Origin: Hydractinia symbiolongicarpus
Lineage: Eukaryota; Cnidaria; Hydrozoa; Anthoathecata; Hydractiniidae
NCBI RefSeq assembly: GCF_029227915.1
Contig: NC_079882.1
Span: 31,798,001 to 31,862,000 of the forward strand
Length of the DNA: 64,000 nt
Direction: 5' to 3'
The notes beneath the pieces are model-generated. The model was not told where the DNA came from and made no database searches. It saw only the letters and a program-made list of their open reading frames with translations. Shown here piece after piece: positions 12,416-26,700 of this stretch; the first letter of the stretch is position 1, and every line of letters begins with the position of its first letter. Both the position numbers and the translations under genes were made by a program.

Positions 12416-15400
12416 GTACTTTCTTTGTATACTTTTGACTATGCGGGCCGAGTCCGGGGTTTACGGGAAATGGCAGGTTTTCGTTTGCCGGCGATTAAAC
12501 TTCTTTTATTTAGCGTTTCATCAAAAATGAAAACATTTTTAAAAACTACAAGTCTCAAGCGTTTTAGTGGTGAAAAGATAATTTAAAAAATCGTTTTGGA
12601 AATGAATTTACTCACAGGGTACTTTCTTTGTATACATTCGACTATACGGGCCAAGCCCGGGATTTACGGGAAATCGCGGCTTTTCGTTTGCCAGAGATTA
12701 AACCACTTTCATCATGCGTCTCATCAAAAATGAAAACATTTCTGAAAACTACAAGTCTCATGCGTTTTAGTGGTGAAAAAATAATTTAAAAATTCGTTCG
12801 GAAAATGAGTTTACTCACTGGGTACTTTCCTTGTATACTTTTGACTATACGGGCCGAGTCCGGGGTTTACGGGAAATGGCGGTTTTCGTTTGCCGGCGAT
12901 TAAACTTCTTTTATTCAGCGTCTCATTAAAAATGAAAACATTTTTGAAAACTACAAGTCTCAAGCGTTTTAGTGGTGAAAAGATAATTTAAAAAATCGTT
13001 TTGGAAATGAGTTTACTCACAGGGTATTTTCTTTGTATACATTCGACTATACGGGCCAAGCCCGGGATTTACGGGAAATCGCGGCTTTTCGTTTGCCGGC
13101 GATTAAACCACTTTCATCAAGCGTCTCATCAAAAATGAAAACATTTCTGAAAACTACAAGTCTCATGCGTTTTAGTGGTGAAAAAATAATTTAAAAATTC
13201 GTTCGGGAAATGAGTTTACTCACTGGGTACTTTCTTTGTATACTTTTGACTATACGGGCTGACTACGGGATTTACGGGAAGTTGCGGGTTTTTGTTTGCC
13301 GGCAATTAAACTTCTTTTATTCACCGTCTCATCAATAATGAAAGTATTTTTAAATACTACAAGTTTCATGCGTTTTAGTGGTGAAAAAAAATTTAAAAAA
13401 TCGTTCGGAAAATGAGTTTAATCCCTGGGTACTTTCTTTGTATACATTCGACTATACGGGCCAAGCCCGGGATTTACGGGAAATCGCGGGATTTCGTTTG
13501 CCGGCGATTAAACCTCTTTTATTAAGCGTCTCATCAAAAATGAAAACATTTTTGATAACTGCATGTCTCATGCGTTTTAGTGGTGAAAAGATAATTGAAA
13601 AAATCGTTTCGGAAATGAGTTTACTCAGAGGGTACTTTCTTTGTATACATTCGACTATACGGGCCAAGCCCGGGATTTACGGGAAATCACGGGTTTTCGT
13701 TTGCCGGAGATTAAACAACTTTCATTAAGCGTCTCATCAAAAATGAAAACATTTCTGAAAACTACAAGTCTCACCGTTTTAGTGGTGAAAAAATAATTTA
13801 AAAAATCGTTCGGGAAATGAGTTTACTCCCTGGGTTCTTTCTTTGTATACTTTTGACTATACGGGCCGAGTCCGGGATTTACGGGAAGTCGCGGGTTTTC
13901 GTTTGCCGGCGATTAAACTTCTTTTATTCAGTGTCTCATCAAAAATGAAAATATTTTTAAATACTACAAGTCTCATGGGCTTTAGTGGTGAAATAATAAT
14001 TTAAAAAATCGTTCGGGAAATGAGTTTACACCCTGGGTACTTTCTTTGTATACTTTTGACTATACGGGCCGAGTCCGGGATTTACGGGAAATCGCAGGTT
14101 TTCGTTTGCCGGCGATTAAACTTCTTTTATTCAGCGTCTCATCAAAAATGAAAACATTTTTGAAAACTACAAGTCTCATGCGTTTTAGTGGTGAAAAAAT
14201 AATTTAAAAAATCGTTATTAAAATGAGTTTACTCCCTGGGTACTTTCTTTGTATACTTTTGACTATGCGGGCCGAGTCCGGGGTTTACGGGAAATGGCGG
14301 GTTTTCGTTTGCCGGCGATTAAACTTCTTTTATTTAGCGTCTCATCAAAAATGTAAACATTTTTGAAAACTACAAGTCTCAAGCGTTTTAGTGGTGAAAA
14401 GATAATTTAAAAAATCGTTTTGGAAATGAATTTACTCACAGGGTACTTTCTTTGTATACATTCGACTATACGGGCCAAGCCCGGGATTTACGGGAAATCG
14501 CAGCTTTTCGTTTGCCAGAGATTAAACCACTTTCATCATGCGTCTCATCAAAAATGAAAACATTTCTGAAAACTACAAGTCTCATGCGTTTTAGTGGTGA
14601 AAAAATAATTTAAAAATTCGTTCGGAAAATGAGTTTACTCACTGGGTACTTTCCTTGTATACTTTTGACTATACGGGCCGAGTCCGGGGTTTACGGGAAA
14701 TGGCGGTTTTCGTTTGCCGGCGATTAAACTTCTTTTATTCAGCGTCTCATTAAAAATGAAAACATTTTTGAAAACTACAAGTCTCAAGCGTTTTAGTGGT
14801 GAAAAGATAATTTAAAAAATCGTTTTGGAAATGAGTTTACTCACAGGGTACTTTCTTTGTATACATTCGACTATACGGGCCAAGCCTGGGATTTACGGGA
14901 AATCGCAGCTTTTCGTTTGCCAGAGATTAAACCACTTTCATCATGCGTCTCATCAAAAATGAAAACATTTCTGAAAACTACAAGTCTCATGCGTTTTAGT
15001 GGTGAAAAAATAATTTAAAAATTCGTTCGGAAAATGAGTTTACTCACTGGGTACTTTCCTTGTATACTTTTGACTATACGGGCCAAGTCCGGGGTTTACG
15101 GGAAATGGCGGTTTTCGTTTGCCGGCGATTAAACTTCTTTTATTCAGCGTCTCATTAAAAATGAAAACATTTTTGAAAACTACAAGTCTCAAGCGTTTTA
15201 GTGGTGAAAAGATAATTTAAAAAATCGTTTTGGAAATGAGTTTACTCACAGGGTACTTTCTTTGTATACATTCGACTATACGGGCCAAGCCCGGGATTTA
15301 CGGGAAATCGCGGCTTTTCGTTTGCCGGCGATTAAACCACTTTCATCAAGCGTCTCATCAAAAATGAAAACATTTCTGAAAACTACAAGTCTCATGCGTT

Positions 15401-15450
15401 TTAGTGGTGAAAAAATAATTTAAAAATTCGTTCGGGAAATGAGTTTACTC
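11400..15450 (+). repeat. 9-monomer higher-order repeat (1824 bp) duplicated, second copy with a 2-monomer insertion
   Basis: Copy 1 is about 11400-13223 and copy 2 starts near 13224. The tggcggtttt deletion variant lies at 12877 and 14701, 1824 bp apart. The same variant recurs at 15106, 405 bp later, because copy 2 holds an extra dimer that carries the tttgccagagatt and catcatgcg variants. Copy 2 is thus 11 monomers long. This block overlaps the 5-mer duplication to its left, so the 9-mer contains the second 5-mer copy. Confidence 0.8.
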
Positions 15451-15499
15451 ACTGGGTACTTTCCTTGTATACTTTTGACTATACGGGCCGAGTCCCGGA

Positions 15500-17530
15500 T
15501 TTACAGGAAATCCCGGGTTTTCGTTTGCCGGCGATTAAACTTCTTTTATTCAGCGTCTCATCAAAAATGAAAACATTTTTAAAAACTACAAGTCTCATGG
15601 GCTTTAGTGGTGAAATAATAATTTAAATAATCGTTTGGGAAATGAGTTTACTCCCTGGGTACTTTCTTTGTATACTTTTGACTATACGGGCCGAGTCCAG
15701 GATTTACGGGAAATCGCAGGTTTTCGTTTGCCGGCGATTAAACTTCTTTTATTCAGCGTCTCATCAAAAATGAAAACATTTTTAAAAACTACAAGTCTCA
15801 TGGGCTTTACTGGTAAAATATAAATTTAAAAAATCGTTTGGGAAATGAGTTTACTCCCTGGGTACTTTCTTTGTATATTTTTGACTATAGGTGCCGAGTC
15901 CGGGATTTACGGGAAATCGCAGGTTTTCGTTTGCCGGCGATTAAACTTCTTTTATTCAGCGTCTCATCAAAAATGAAAACATTTTTGAAAACTACAAGTC
16001 TCATGCGTTTTAGTGGTGAAAAAATAATTTAAAATATCGTTCGAGAAATGAGTTTACACCCTGGGCACTTTCTTTGTATACTTTTGACTATACGGTCCGA
16101 GTCTGGGATTTACGGGAAATCGCAGGTTTTCGTTTGCCGGCGATTAAACCACTTTGATTAAGCGTCTCATCAAAAATGAAAACATTTCTGAAAACTACAA
16201 GTCTCATGCGTTTTAGTGGTGAAAAAATAATTTAAAAATTCGTTCGGGAAATGAGTTTACTCACTGGGTACTTTCCTTGTATACTTTTGACTGTACGGGC
16301 CGAGTCCGGGATTTACGGGAAATCCCGGGTTTTCGTTTGCCGGCGATTAAACTTCTTTTATTCAGCGTCTCATCAAAAATGAAAACATTTTTAAAAACTA
16401 CAAGTCTCATGGGCTTTTGTGGTAAAATATAAATTTAAAAAATCGTTTGGGAAATGAGTTTACTCCCTGGGTACTTTCTTTGTATACTTTTGACAATAGG
16501 TGCCGAGTCCGGGATTTACGGGAAATCCCGGGTTTTCGTTTGCCGGCGATTAAACTTCTTTTATTCAGCGTCTCATCAAAAATGAAAACATTTTTAAAAA
16601 CTACAAGTCTCATGGGCTTTAGTGGTGAAATAATAATTTAAATAATCGTTTGGGAAATGAGTTTACTCCCTGGGTACTTTCTTTGTATACTTTTGACTAT
16701 ACGGGCCGAGTCCAGGATTTACGGGAAATCGCAGGTTTTCGTTTGCCGGCGATTAAACTTCTTTTATTCAGCGTCTCATCAAAAATGAAAACATTTTTAA
16801 AAACTACAAGTCTCATGGGCTTTACTGGTAAAATATAAATTTAAAAAATCGTTTGGGAAATGAGTTTACTCCCTGGGTACTTTCTTTGTATACTTTTGAC
16901 TATAGGTGCCGAGTCCGGGATTTACGGGAAATCGCAGGTTTTCGTTTGCCGGCGATTAAACTTCTTTTATTCAGCGTCTCATCAAAAATGAAAACATTTT
17001 TGAAAACTACAAGTCTCATGCGTTTTAGTGGTGAAAAAATAATTTAAAATATCGTTCGAGAAATGAGTTTACACCCTGGGCACTTTCTTTGTATACTTTT
17101 GACTATACGGTCCGAGTCTGGGATTTACGGGAAATCGCAGGTTTTCGTTTGCCAGCGATTAAACCACTTTGATTAAGCGTCTCATCAAAAATGAAAACAT
17201 TTCTGAAAACTACAAGTCTCATGCGTTTTAGTGGTGAAAAAATAATTTAAAAATTCGTTCGGGAAATGAGTTTACTCACTGGGTACTTTCCTTGTATACT
17301 TTTGACTGTACGGGCCGAGTCCGGGATTTACAGGAAATCCCGGGTTTTCGTTTGCCGGCGATTAAACTTCTTTTATTCAGCGTCTCATCAAAAATGAAAA
17401 CATTTTTAAAAACTACAAGTCTCATGGGCTTTTGTGGTAAAATATAAATTTAAAAAATCGTTTGGGAAATGAGTTTACTCCCTGGGTACTTTCTTTGTAT
17501 ACTTTTGACAATAGGTGCCGAGTCCGGGAT
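15500..17530 (+). repeat. 5-monomer higher-order repeat (1015 bp), two copies
   Basis: Blocks of about 15500-16514 and 16515-17530 match at 1015 bp displacement, with shared unusual variants: gtccaggattt, tttactggtaaaatat, actataggtgccg, ccctgggcactttc (16061 and 17076) and actgtacggg. The aaatcccggg core variant marks the unit ends. Only a few substitutions separate the copies. Confidence 0.88.
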
Positions 17531-18300
17531 TTACGGGAAATCGCAGGTTTTCGTTTGCCGGCGATTAAACTTCTTTTATTCAGCGTCTCATCAAAAATGA
17601 AAACATTTTTGAAAACTACAAGTCTCATGCGTTTTAGTGGTGAAAAAATAATTTAAAAAATCGTTCGAGAAATGAGTTTACACCCTGGGCACTTTCTTTG
17701 TATACTTTTGACTATACGGGCCGAGTCTGGGATTTACGGGAAATCGCAGGATTTCGTTTGCCGGCGATTAAACCACTTTCATTAAGCGTCTCATCAAAAA
17801 TGAAAACATTTCTGAAAACTACAAGTCTCATGCGTTTTAGTGGTGAAAAAATAATTTAAAAATTCGTTCGGGAAATGAGTTTACTCACTGGGTACTTTCC
17901 TTGTATACTTTTGACTATACGGGCCGAGTCCGGGATTTACGGGAAATCCCGGGTTTTCGTTTGCCGGCGATTAAACTTCTTTTATTCAGCGTCTCATCAA
18001 AAATGAAAACATTTTTAAAAACTACAAGTCTCATGGGCTTTAGTGGTAAAATATAAATTTAAAAAATCGTTTGGGAAATGAGTTTACTCCCTGGGTACTT
18101 TCTTTGTATACTTTTGACTATTGGTGCCGAGTCCGGGATTTACGGGAAATCGCAGGTTTTTGTTTGCCGGCGATTAAACTTCTTTTATTCAGCGTCTCAT
18201 CAAAAATGAAAACATTTTTGAAAACTACAAGTCTCATGCGTTTTAGTGGTGAAAAAATAATTTAAAAATTCGTTCGAGAAATGAGTTTACACCCTGGGCA
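17526..18300 (+). repeat. 3-monomer units (~609 bp) continuing the 5-mer block
   Basis: The ctgggcac mark at 17076 recurs at 17685 and 18294, spaced 609 bp. The intervening monomers repeat the order aaatcgcagg, class A-like caccactttcatt, aaatcccggg. This is the 5-mer reduced by two monomers and then reiterated, and it leads into the 8-mer block that starts near 17926. Confidence 0.75.
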
Positions 18301-21169
18301 CTTTCTTTGTATACTTTTGACTATACGGGCCGAGTCTGCGATTTACGGGAAATCGCAGGTTTTCGTTTGCCGGCGATTAAACCACTTTCATTAAGCGTCT
18401 CATCAAAAATGAAAAGATTTCTGAAAACTACAAGTCTCATGCGTTTTAGTGGTGAAAAAATAGTTTAAAAAATCGTTCGGGAAATGAGTTTACTCCCTGG
18501 GTACTTTCTTTGTATACTTTTGACTATACGGGCCGAGTCCGGGATTTACGGGAAATCGCGGGTTTTCGTTTGCCGGCGATTAAACTTCTTTTATTCAGCG
18601 TCTCATCAAAAATGAAAACATTTTTAAAAACTACAAGTCTCATGGGCTTTAGTGGTGAAATTATAATTTAAAAAATCGTTTGGGAAGTTAGTTTACTCCC
18701 CGGCTACTTTCTTTGTATACTTTTGACTATACGGGCCGAGTCCGGGATTTACGGGAAATCGCAGCTTTTCGTTTGCCGGCGATTAAACTTCTTTTATTCA
18801 GCGTCTCATCAAAAATGAAAACATTTTTGAAAACTACAAGTCTTATGCGTTTTAGTGGTGAAAAAAAAAATTAAAAAATCGTTCGGGAAATGAGTTTACT
18901 TCCTGGGTTCTTTCTTTGTATACATTCGACTATACGGGCCAAGCCCGGGATTTACGGGAAATCGCGGGATTTCGTTTGCCGGCGATTAAACCTCTTTTAT
19001 TAAGCGTCTCATCAAAAATGAAAACATTTTTAAAAACTACAAGTCTCATGGGCTTTAGTGGTGAAATAATAATTTAAAAAATCGTTCGGGAAATGAGTTT
19101 ACGCCCGGGTACTTTCTTTGTATACTTTTGACTATACGGCCCGAGTCAGGGATTTACGGGAAATCGCAGGTTTTTGTTTGCCGGCGATTAAACTTCCTTT
19201 ATTCAGCGTCTCATCAAAAATGAAAACATTTTTGAAAACTACAAGTTTCATGGGTTTAGTGGTAAAAAAATAATTTAAAAAATCGTTCGGGAAATGGGTT
19301 TACTCCCTGGGTACTTTCTTTGTATACTTTTGACTATACGGGCCGAGTCCGGGATTTACGGGAAGTCGCGGGTTTTTGTTTGCCGGCAATTAAACTTCTT
19401 TTATTCAGCGTCTCATCAAAAATGAAAGTATTTTTAAATACTACAAGTCTCATGGGCTTTAGTGGTGGAATAATAATTTAAAAAATCGTTCGGGAAATGA
19501 GTTTACACCCTGGGTACTTTCTTTGTATACTTTTGACTATGCGGGCCGAGTCCGGGATTTACGGGAAATCCCGGGTTTTCGTTTGCCGGCGATTAAACTT
19601 CTTTTATTCAGCGTCTCATCAAAAATGAAAACATTTTTAAAAACTACAAGTCTCATGGGCTTTAGTGGTAAAATATAAATTTAAAAAATCGTTTGGGAAA
19701 TGAGTTTACTCCCTGGGTACTTTCTTTGTATACTTTTGACTATTGGTGCCGAGTCCGGGATTTACGGGAAATCGCAGGTTTTTGTTTGCCGGCGATTAAA
19801 CTTCTTTTATTCAGCGTCTCATCAAAAATGAAAACATTTTTGAAAACTACAAGTCTCATGCGTTTTAGTGGTGAAAAAATAATTTAAAAATTCGTTCGAG
19901 AAATGAGTTTACACCCTGGGCACTTTCTTTGTATACTTTTGACTATACGGGCCGAGTCTGCGATTTACGGGAAATCGCAGGTTTTCGTTTGCCGGCGATT
20001 AAACCACTTTCATTAAGCGTCTCATCAAAAATGAAAAGATTTCTGAAAACTACAAGTCTCATGCGTTTTAGTGGTGAAAAAATAGTTTAAAAAATCGTTC
20101 GGGAAATGAGTTTACTCCCTGGGTACTTTCTTTGTATACTTTTGACTATACGGGCCGAGTCCGGGATTTACGGGAAATCGCGGGTTTTCGTTTGCCGGCG
20201 ATTAAACTTCTTTTATTCAGCGTCTCATCAAAAATGAAAACATTTTTAAAAACTACAAGTCTCATGGGCTTTAGTGGTGAAATTATAATTTAAAAAATCG
20301 TTTGGGAAGTTAGTTTACTCCCCGGCTACTTTCTTTGTATACTTTTGACTATACGGGCCGAGTCCGGGATTTACGGGAAATCGCAGCTTTTCGTTTGCCG
20401 GCGATTAAACTTCTTTTATTCAGCGTCTCATCAAAAATGAAAACATTTTTGAAAACTACAAGTCTTATGCGTTTTAGTGGTGAAAAAAAAAATTAAAAAA
20501 TCGTTCGGGAAATGAGTTTACTTCCTGGGTTCTTTCTTTGTATACATTCGACTATACGGGCCAAGCCCGGGATTTACGGGAAATCGCGGGATTTCGTTTG
20601 CCGGCGATTAAACCTCTTTTATTAAGCGTCTCATCAAAAATGAAAACATTTTTAAAAACTACAAGTCTCATGGGCTTTAGTGGTGAAATAATAATTTAAA
20701 AAATCGTTCGGGAAATGAGTTTACGCCCGGGTACTTTCTTTGTATACTTTTGACTATACGGCCCGAGTCAGGGATTTACGGGAAATCGCAGGTTTTTGTT
20801 TGCCGGCGATTAAACTTCCTTTATTCAGCGTCTCATCAAAAATGAAAACATTTTTGAAAACTACAAGTTTCATGGGTTTAGTGGTAAAAAAATAATTTAA
20901 AAAATCGTTCGGGAAATGGGTTTACTCCCTGGGTACTTTCTTTGTATACTTTTGACTATACGGGCCGAGTCCGGGATTTACGGGAAGTCGCGGGTTTTTG
21001 TTTGCCGGCAATTAAACTTCTTTTATTCAGCGTCTCATCAAAAATGAAAGTATTTTTAAATACTACAAGTCTCATGGGCTTTAGTGGTGGAATAATAATT
21101 TAAAAAATCGTTCGGGAAATGAGTTTACACCCTGGGTACTTTCTTTGTATACTTTTGACTATGCGGGCC
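17926..21169 (+). repeat. 8-monomer higher-order repeat (1622 bp), two copies
   Basis: Copies run about 17926-19547 and 19548-21169. Private marks recur at 1622 bp: ctgggcac (18294 and 19916), the gactattggtgcc variant, gaaaagatttctg, gggaagttagtttac, the shortened acgcccgggtac start block, and ggtggaataataattt. I saw almost no differences between the copies, so this is a recent tandem duplication. Edges are set where aaatcccggg contexts stop matching. Confidence 0.9.
18484..18686 (+). repeat. Representative class B monomer (203 bp)
   Basis: This copy shows the class B variants together: actccctggg, cttttgac, cgagtccggg and cttcttttattcagcg. A consensus-like B monomer has 35 C and 42 G in 203 bp (38% GC) and 13 CpG dinucleotides, most of them between the tatac dyad and gccggcgat. 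Class B and its derivatives are the majority across the window. A and B copies are interspersed in fixed orders that define the higher-order units. Confidence 0.85.
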
Positions 21170-24100
21170 GAGTCCGGGGATTACGGGAAATGGCGGGTTT
21201 TCGTTTGCCGGCGGTTAAACTTCTTTTATTTAGCGTCTCATCAAAAATGAAAACATTTTTGAAATCTACAAGTCTCAAGCGTTTTAGTGGTGAAAAGATA
21301 ATTTAAAAAATCGTTTTGGAAATGAGTTTACTCACAAGGTACATTCTTTGTATACATTCGAATATACGGGCCAAGCCCGGGATTTATGGGAAATCGCGGG
21401 TTTTCGTTTGCCGGCGATTAAACCACTTTCATTAAGCGTCTCATCAAAAATGAAAACATTTCTAAAAACTACAAGTCTCATGCGTTTTAGTGGGGAAAAA
21501 CAATTTAAAAATTCGTTCGGGAAATGAGTTTACTCACTGGGTACTTTTCTTGTATACTTTTGACTATCCGGGCCGAGTCCGGGATTTACGGGAAATCGCA
21601 GGTTTTCGTTTGCCGGCGATTAAACTTCTTTTATTCAGCGTCTCATCAAAAATAAAAGTATTTTTAAATACTGCAAGTCTCATGGGCTTTAGTGGTGGAA
21701 TAATGATTTAAAAAATCGTTCGGGAAATGAGTTTACACCCTGGGTACTTTCTTTGTATACTTTTGACTATGCGGGCCGAGTCCGGGGTTTACGGGAAATG
21801 GCGGGTTTTCGTTTGCCGGCGGTTAAACTACTTTTATTTAGCGTCTCATCAAAAATGAAAACATTTTTGAAAACTACAAGTCTCAAGCGTTTTAGTGGTG
21901 AAAAGATAATTTAAAAAATCGTTTTGGAAATGAGTTTACTCACAGGGTACTTTCTTTGTATACATTCGACTATACGGGCCAAGCCCGGGATTTACGGGAA
22001 ATCGCGGGTTTTCGTTTGCCGGCGATTAAACCACTTTCATTAAGCGTCTCATCAAAAATGAAAACATTTCTAAAAACTACAAGTCTCATGCGTTTTAGTG
22101 GGGAAAAAACAATTTAAAAATTCGTTCGGGAAATGAGTTTACTCACTGGCTACTTTTCTTGTATACTTTTGACTATCCGGGCCGAGTCCGGGATTTACGG
22201 GAAATCGCAGGTTTTCGTTTGCCGGCGATTAAACTTCTTTTATTCAGCGTCTCATCAAAAATGAAAACATTTTTAAAAACTACAAGTCTCATGGGCTTTA
22301 GTGGTGAAAGAATAATTTAAAAAATCGTTCGGGAAATGAGTTTACACCCTGGGTACTTTCTTTGTATACTTTTGACTATGCGGGCCGAGTCCGGGGATTA
22401 CGGGAAATGGCGGGTTTTCGTTTGCCGGCGGTTAAACTTCTTTTATTTAGCGTCTCATCAAAAATGAAAACATTTTTGAAATCTACAAGTCTCAAGCGTT
22501 TTAGTGGTGAAAAGATAATTTAAAAAATCGTTTTGGAAATGAGTTTACTCACAGGGTACATTCTTTGTATACATTCGACTACACGGGCCAAGCCCGGGAT
22601 TTATGGGAAATCGCGGGTTTTCGTTTGCCGGCGATTAAACCACTTTCATTAAGCGTCTCATCAAAAATGAAAACATTTCTAAAAACTACAAGTCTCATGC
22701 GTTTTAGTGGGGAAAAAACAATTTAAAAATTCGTTCGGGAAATGAGTTTACTCACTGGGTACTTTTCTTGTATACTTTTAACTATCCGGGCCGAGTCCGG
22801 GATTTACGGGAAATCGCAGGTTTTCGTTTGCCGGCGATTAAACTTCTTTTATTCAGCGTCTCATCAAAAATGAAAGTATTTTTAAATACTGCAAGTCTCA
22901 TGGGCTTTAGTGGTGGAATAAAAATTTAAAAAATCGTTCGGAAAATGAGTTTACACCCTGGGTACTTTCTTTGTATACTTTTGACTATGCGGGCCGAGTC
23001 CGGGGTTTACGGGAAATGGCGGGTTTTCGTTTGCCGGCGGTTAAACATCTTTTATTTAGCGTCTCATCAAAAATGAAAACATTTTTGAAAACTGCAAGTC
23101 TCAAGCGTTTTAGTGGTGAAAAGATAATTTAAAAAATCGTTTTGGAAATGAGTTTACTCACAGGGTACTTTCTTTGTATACATTCGACTATACGGGCCAA
23201 GCCCGGGATTTACGGGAAATCGCGTGTTTTCGTTTGCCGGCGATTAAACCACTTTCATTAAGCGTCTCATCAAAAATGAAAACATTTCTAAAAACTACAA
23301 GTCTCATGCGTTTTAGTGGGGAAAAAACAATTTAAAAATTCGTTCGGGAAATGAGTTTACTCACTGGCTACTTTTCTTGTATACTTTTGACTATCCGGGC
23401 CGAGTCCGGGATTTACGGGAAATCGCAGGTTTTCGTTTGCCGGCGATTAAACTTCTTTTATTCAGCGTCTCATCAAAAATGAAAACATTTTTAAAAACTA
23501 CAAGTCTCATGGGCTTTAGTGGTGAAAGAATAATTTAAAAAATCGTTCGGGAAATGAGTTTACACCCTGGGTACTTTCTTTGTATACTTTTGACTATGCG
23601 GGCCGAGTCCGGGTATTACGGGAAATGGCGGGTTTTCGTTTGCCGGCGGTTAAACTTCTTTTATTTAGCGTCTCATCAAAAATGAAAACATTTTTGAAAT
23701 CTACAAGTCTCAAGCGTTTTAGTGGTGAAAAGATAATTTAAAAAATCGTTTTGGAAATGAGTTTACTCACAGGGTACATTCTTTGTATACATTCGACTAT
23801 ACGGGCCAAGCCCGGGATTTATGGGAAATCGCGGGTTTTCGTTTGCCGGCGATTAAACCACTTTCATTAAGCGTCTCATCAAAAATGAAAACATTTCTAA
23901 AAACTACAAGTCTCATGCGTTTTAGTGGGGAAAAAACAATTTAAAAATTCGTTCGGGAAATGAGTTTACTCACTGGGTACTTTTCTTGAATACTTTTGAC
24001 TATCCGGGCCGAGTCCGGGATTTACGGGAAATCGCAGGTTTTCGTTTGCCGGCGATTAAACTTCTTTTATTCAGCGTCTCATCAAAAATGAAAGTATTTT

Positions 24101-24765
24101 TAAATACTGCAAGTCTCATGGGCTTTAGTGGTGGAATAATAATTTAAAAAATCGTTTGGAAAATGAGTTTACACCCTGGGTACTTTCTTTGTATACTTTT
24201 GACTATGCGTGCCGAGTCCGGGGTTTACGGGAAATGGCGGGTTTTCGTTTGCCGGCGGTTAAACATCTTTTATTTAGCGTCTCATCAAAAATGAAAACAT
24301 TTTTGAAAACTGCAAGTCTCAAGCGTTTTAGTGGTGAAAAGATAATTTAAAAAATCGTTTTGGAAATGAGTTTACTCACAGGGTACTTTCTTTGTATACA
24401 TTCGACTATACGGGCCAAGCCCGGGATTTACGGGAAATCGCGGGTTTTCGTTTGCCGGCGATTAAACCACTTTCATTAAGCGTCTCATCAAAAATGAAAA
24501 CATTTCTAAAAACTACAAGTCTCATGCGTTTTAGTGGGGAAAAAACAATTTAAAAAATCGTTCGGGAAATGAGTTTACTCACTGGCTACTTTTCTTGTAT
24601 ACTTTTGACTATCCGGGTCGAGTCCGGGATTTACGGGAAATCGCAGGTTTTCGTTTGCCGGCGATTAAACTTCTTTTATTCAGCGTCTCATCAAAAATGA
24701 AAACATTTTTTAAAACTACAAGTCTCATGGGCTTTAGTGGTGAAAGAATAATTAAAAAAATCGTT
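21170..24765 (+). repeat. 6-monomer higher-order repeat (~1217 bp), three copies
   Basis: The tttgaaatctacaag variant lies at 21261, 22478 and 23696, spaced 1217 and 1218 bp. Each unit carries gccggcggttaaac, the gtggggaaaaaacaattt tail, the cttttcttgtatac start block and the actatccgggcc core, variants largely restricted to this part of the array. The third copy ends where gaaagaataattaaaa leads into a gtttgggaaatgggttt monomer near 24765. Unit copies differ by scattered single bases, such as ggggatta against gggtatta. Confidence 0.88.
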
Positions 24766-26700
24766 TGGGAAATGGGTTTACTCCCTGGGTACTTTCTTTG
24801 TATACTTTTGACTATACGGGACGAGTCCGGGATTTACGGGAAATCGCAGGTTTTCGTTTGCAGGCGATTAAACTTCTTTTATTCAGCGTCTCATCAAAAA
24901 TGAAAGCATTTTTGAAAACTACAAGTCTCATGCGTTTTAGTGGTGGAAAAATAATTTAAAAATTCGTTAGGGAAATGAGTTTACTCACTGGTTACTTTCC
25001 TTGTATACTTTTGACTATACGGGCCGAGTCCTGATTTACGCGATATCGCGGATTTTCGTTTGCCGGCGATTAAACTTCTTTTATTCAGCGTCCCATCAAA
25101 TATGAAAATATTTTTGAAAACTACAAGTCTCATGCGTTTAGTGGGGAAAAAACAATTTAAAAATTCGTTCGGGAAATGAGTTTACTCACTGGGTACTTTT
25201 CTTGTATACTTTTGACTATCCGGGCCGAGTCCGGGATTTACGGGAAATCGCAGGTTTTCGTTTGCCGGCGATTAAACTTCTTTTATTCAGCGTCTCATCA
25301 AAAATGAAAGTATTTTTAAATACTGCAAGTCTCATGGGCTTTAGTGGTGGAATAATAATTTAAAAATCGTTCGGGAAATGAGTTTACACCCTGGGTACTT
25401 TCTTTGTATACTTTTGACTATGCGGGCCGAGTCCGGGGTTTACGGGAAATGGCGGGTTTTCGTTTGCCGGCGGTTAAACTTCTTTTATTTAGCGTCTCAT
25501 CAAAAATGAAAACATTTTTGAAAACTACAAGTCTCAACCGTTTTAGTGGTGAAAAGATAATTTAAAAAATCGTTTTGGAAATGAGTTTACTCACAGGGTA
25601 CTTTCTTTGTATACATTCGACTATACGGGCCAAGCCCGGGATTTACGGGAAATCGCGGATTTTCGTTTGCCGGCGATTAAACTTCTTTTATTCAGCGTCC
25701 CATCAAATATGAAAATTTTTTTGAAAACTACAAGTCTCATGCGTTTAGTGGGGAAAAAACAATTTAAAAATTCGTTCGGGAAATGAGTTTACTCACTGGG
25801 TACTTTTCTTGTATACTTTTGACTATCCGGGCCGAGTCCGGGATTTACGGGAAATCGCAGGTTTTCGTTTGCCAGCGATTAAACTTCTTTTATTCAGCGT
25901 CTCATCAAAAATGAAAGTATTTATAAATACTGCAAGTCTCATGGGCTTTAGTGGTGGAATAATAATTTAAAAAATCGTTCGGGAAATGAGTTTACACCCT
26001 GGGTACTTTCTTTGTATACTTTTGACTATGCGGGCTGAGTCCGGGGTTTACGGGAAATGGCGGGTTTTCGTTTGCCGGCGGTTAAACTTCTTTTCTTTAG
26101 TGTCTCATCAAAAATGAAAACATTTTTGAAAACTACAAGTCTCAAGCGTTTTAGTGGTGAAAAGATAATTTAAAAAATCGTTTTGGAAATGAGTTTACTC
26201 ACAGGGTACTTTCTTTGTATACATTCGACTATACGGGCCAAGCCCGGGATTTACGGGAAATCGCGGGTTTTCGTTTGCCGGCGATTAAACCACTTTCATT
26301 AATCGTCTCATCAAAAATGAAAACATTTCTAAAAACTACAAGTCTCATGCGTTTTAGTGGGGAAAAAACAATTTAAAAATTCGTTGGGGAAATGAGTTTA
26401 CTCACTGGCTACTTTTCTTGTATACTTTTGACTATCCGGGTCGAGTCCGGGATTTACGGGAAATCGCAGGTTTTCGTTTGCCGGCGATTAAACTTCTTTT
26501 ATTCAGTGTCTCATCAAAAATGAAAGCATTTTTGAAAACTACAAGTCTCATGCGTTTTAGTGGTGGAAAAATAATTTAAAAATTCGTTAGGGAAATGAGT
26601 TTACTCACTGGGTACTTTCCTTGTATACTTTTGACTATACGGGCCGAGACCGGGATTTACGGGAAATTGCGGGTTTTCGTTTGCCGGCGATTAAACTTCT
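24766..26700 (+). repeat. 8-monomer displacement (1620 bp) with internal 3-monomer (607 bp) duplication
   Basis: The monomer with tgaaagcattttt and ggtggaaaaataattt at 24901 recurs at 26521. Between them, about 25050-25657 and 25658-26265 form a 3-monomer tandem pair that shares the cccatcaaatatg and gcgtttagtgggg variants. One monomer near 25029 has a shortened, altered core (gtcctgatttacgcgatatc). This is the leftmost place where cccatcaaatatg appears, a variant common further right. Confidence 0.75.
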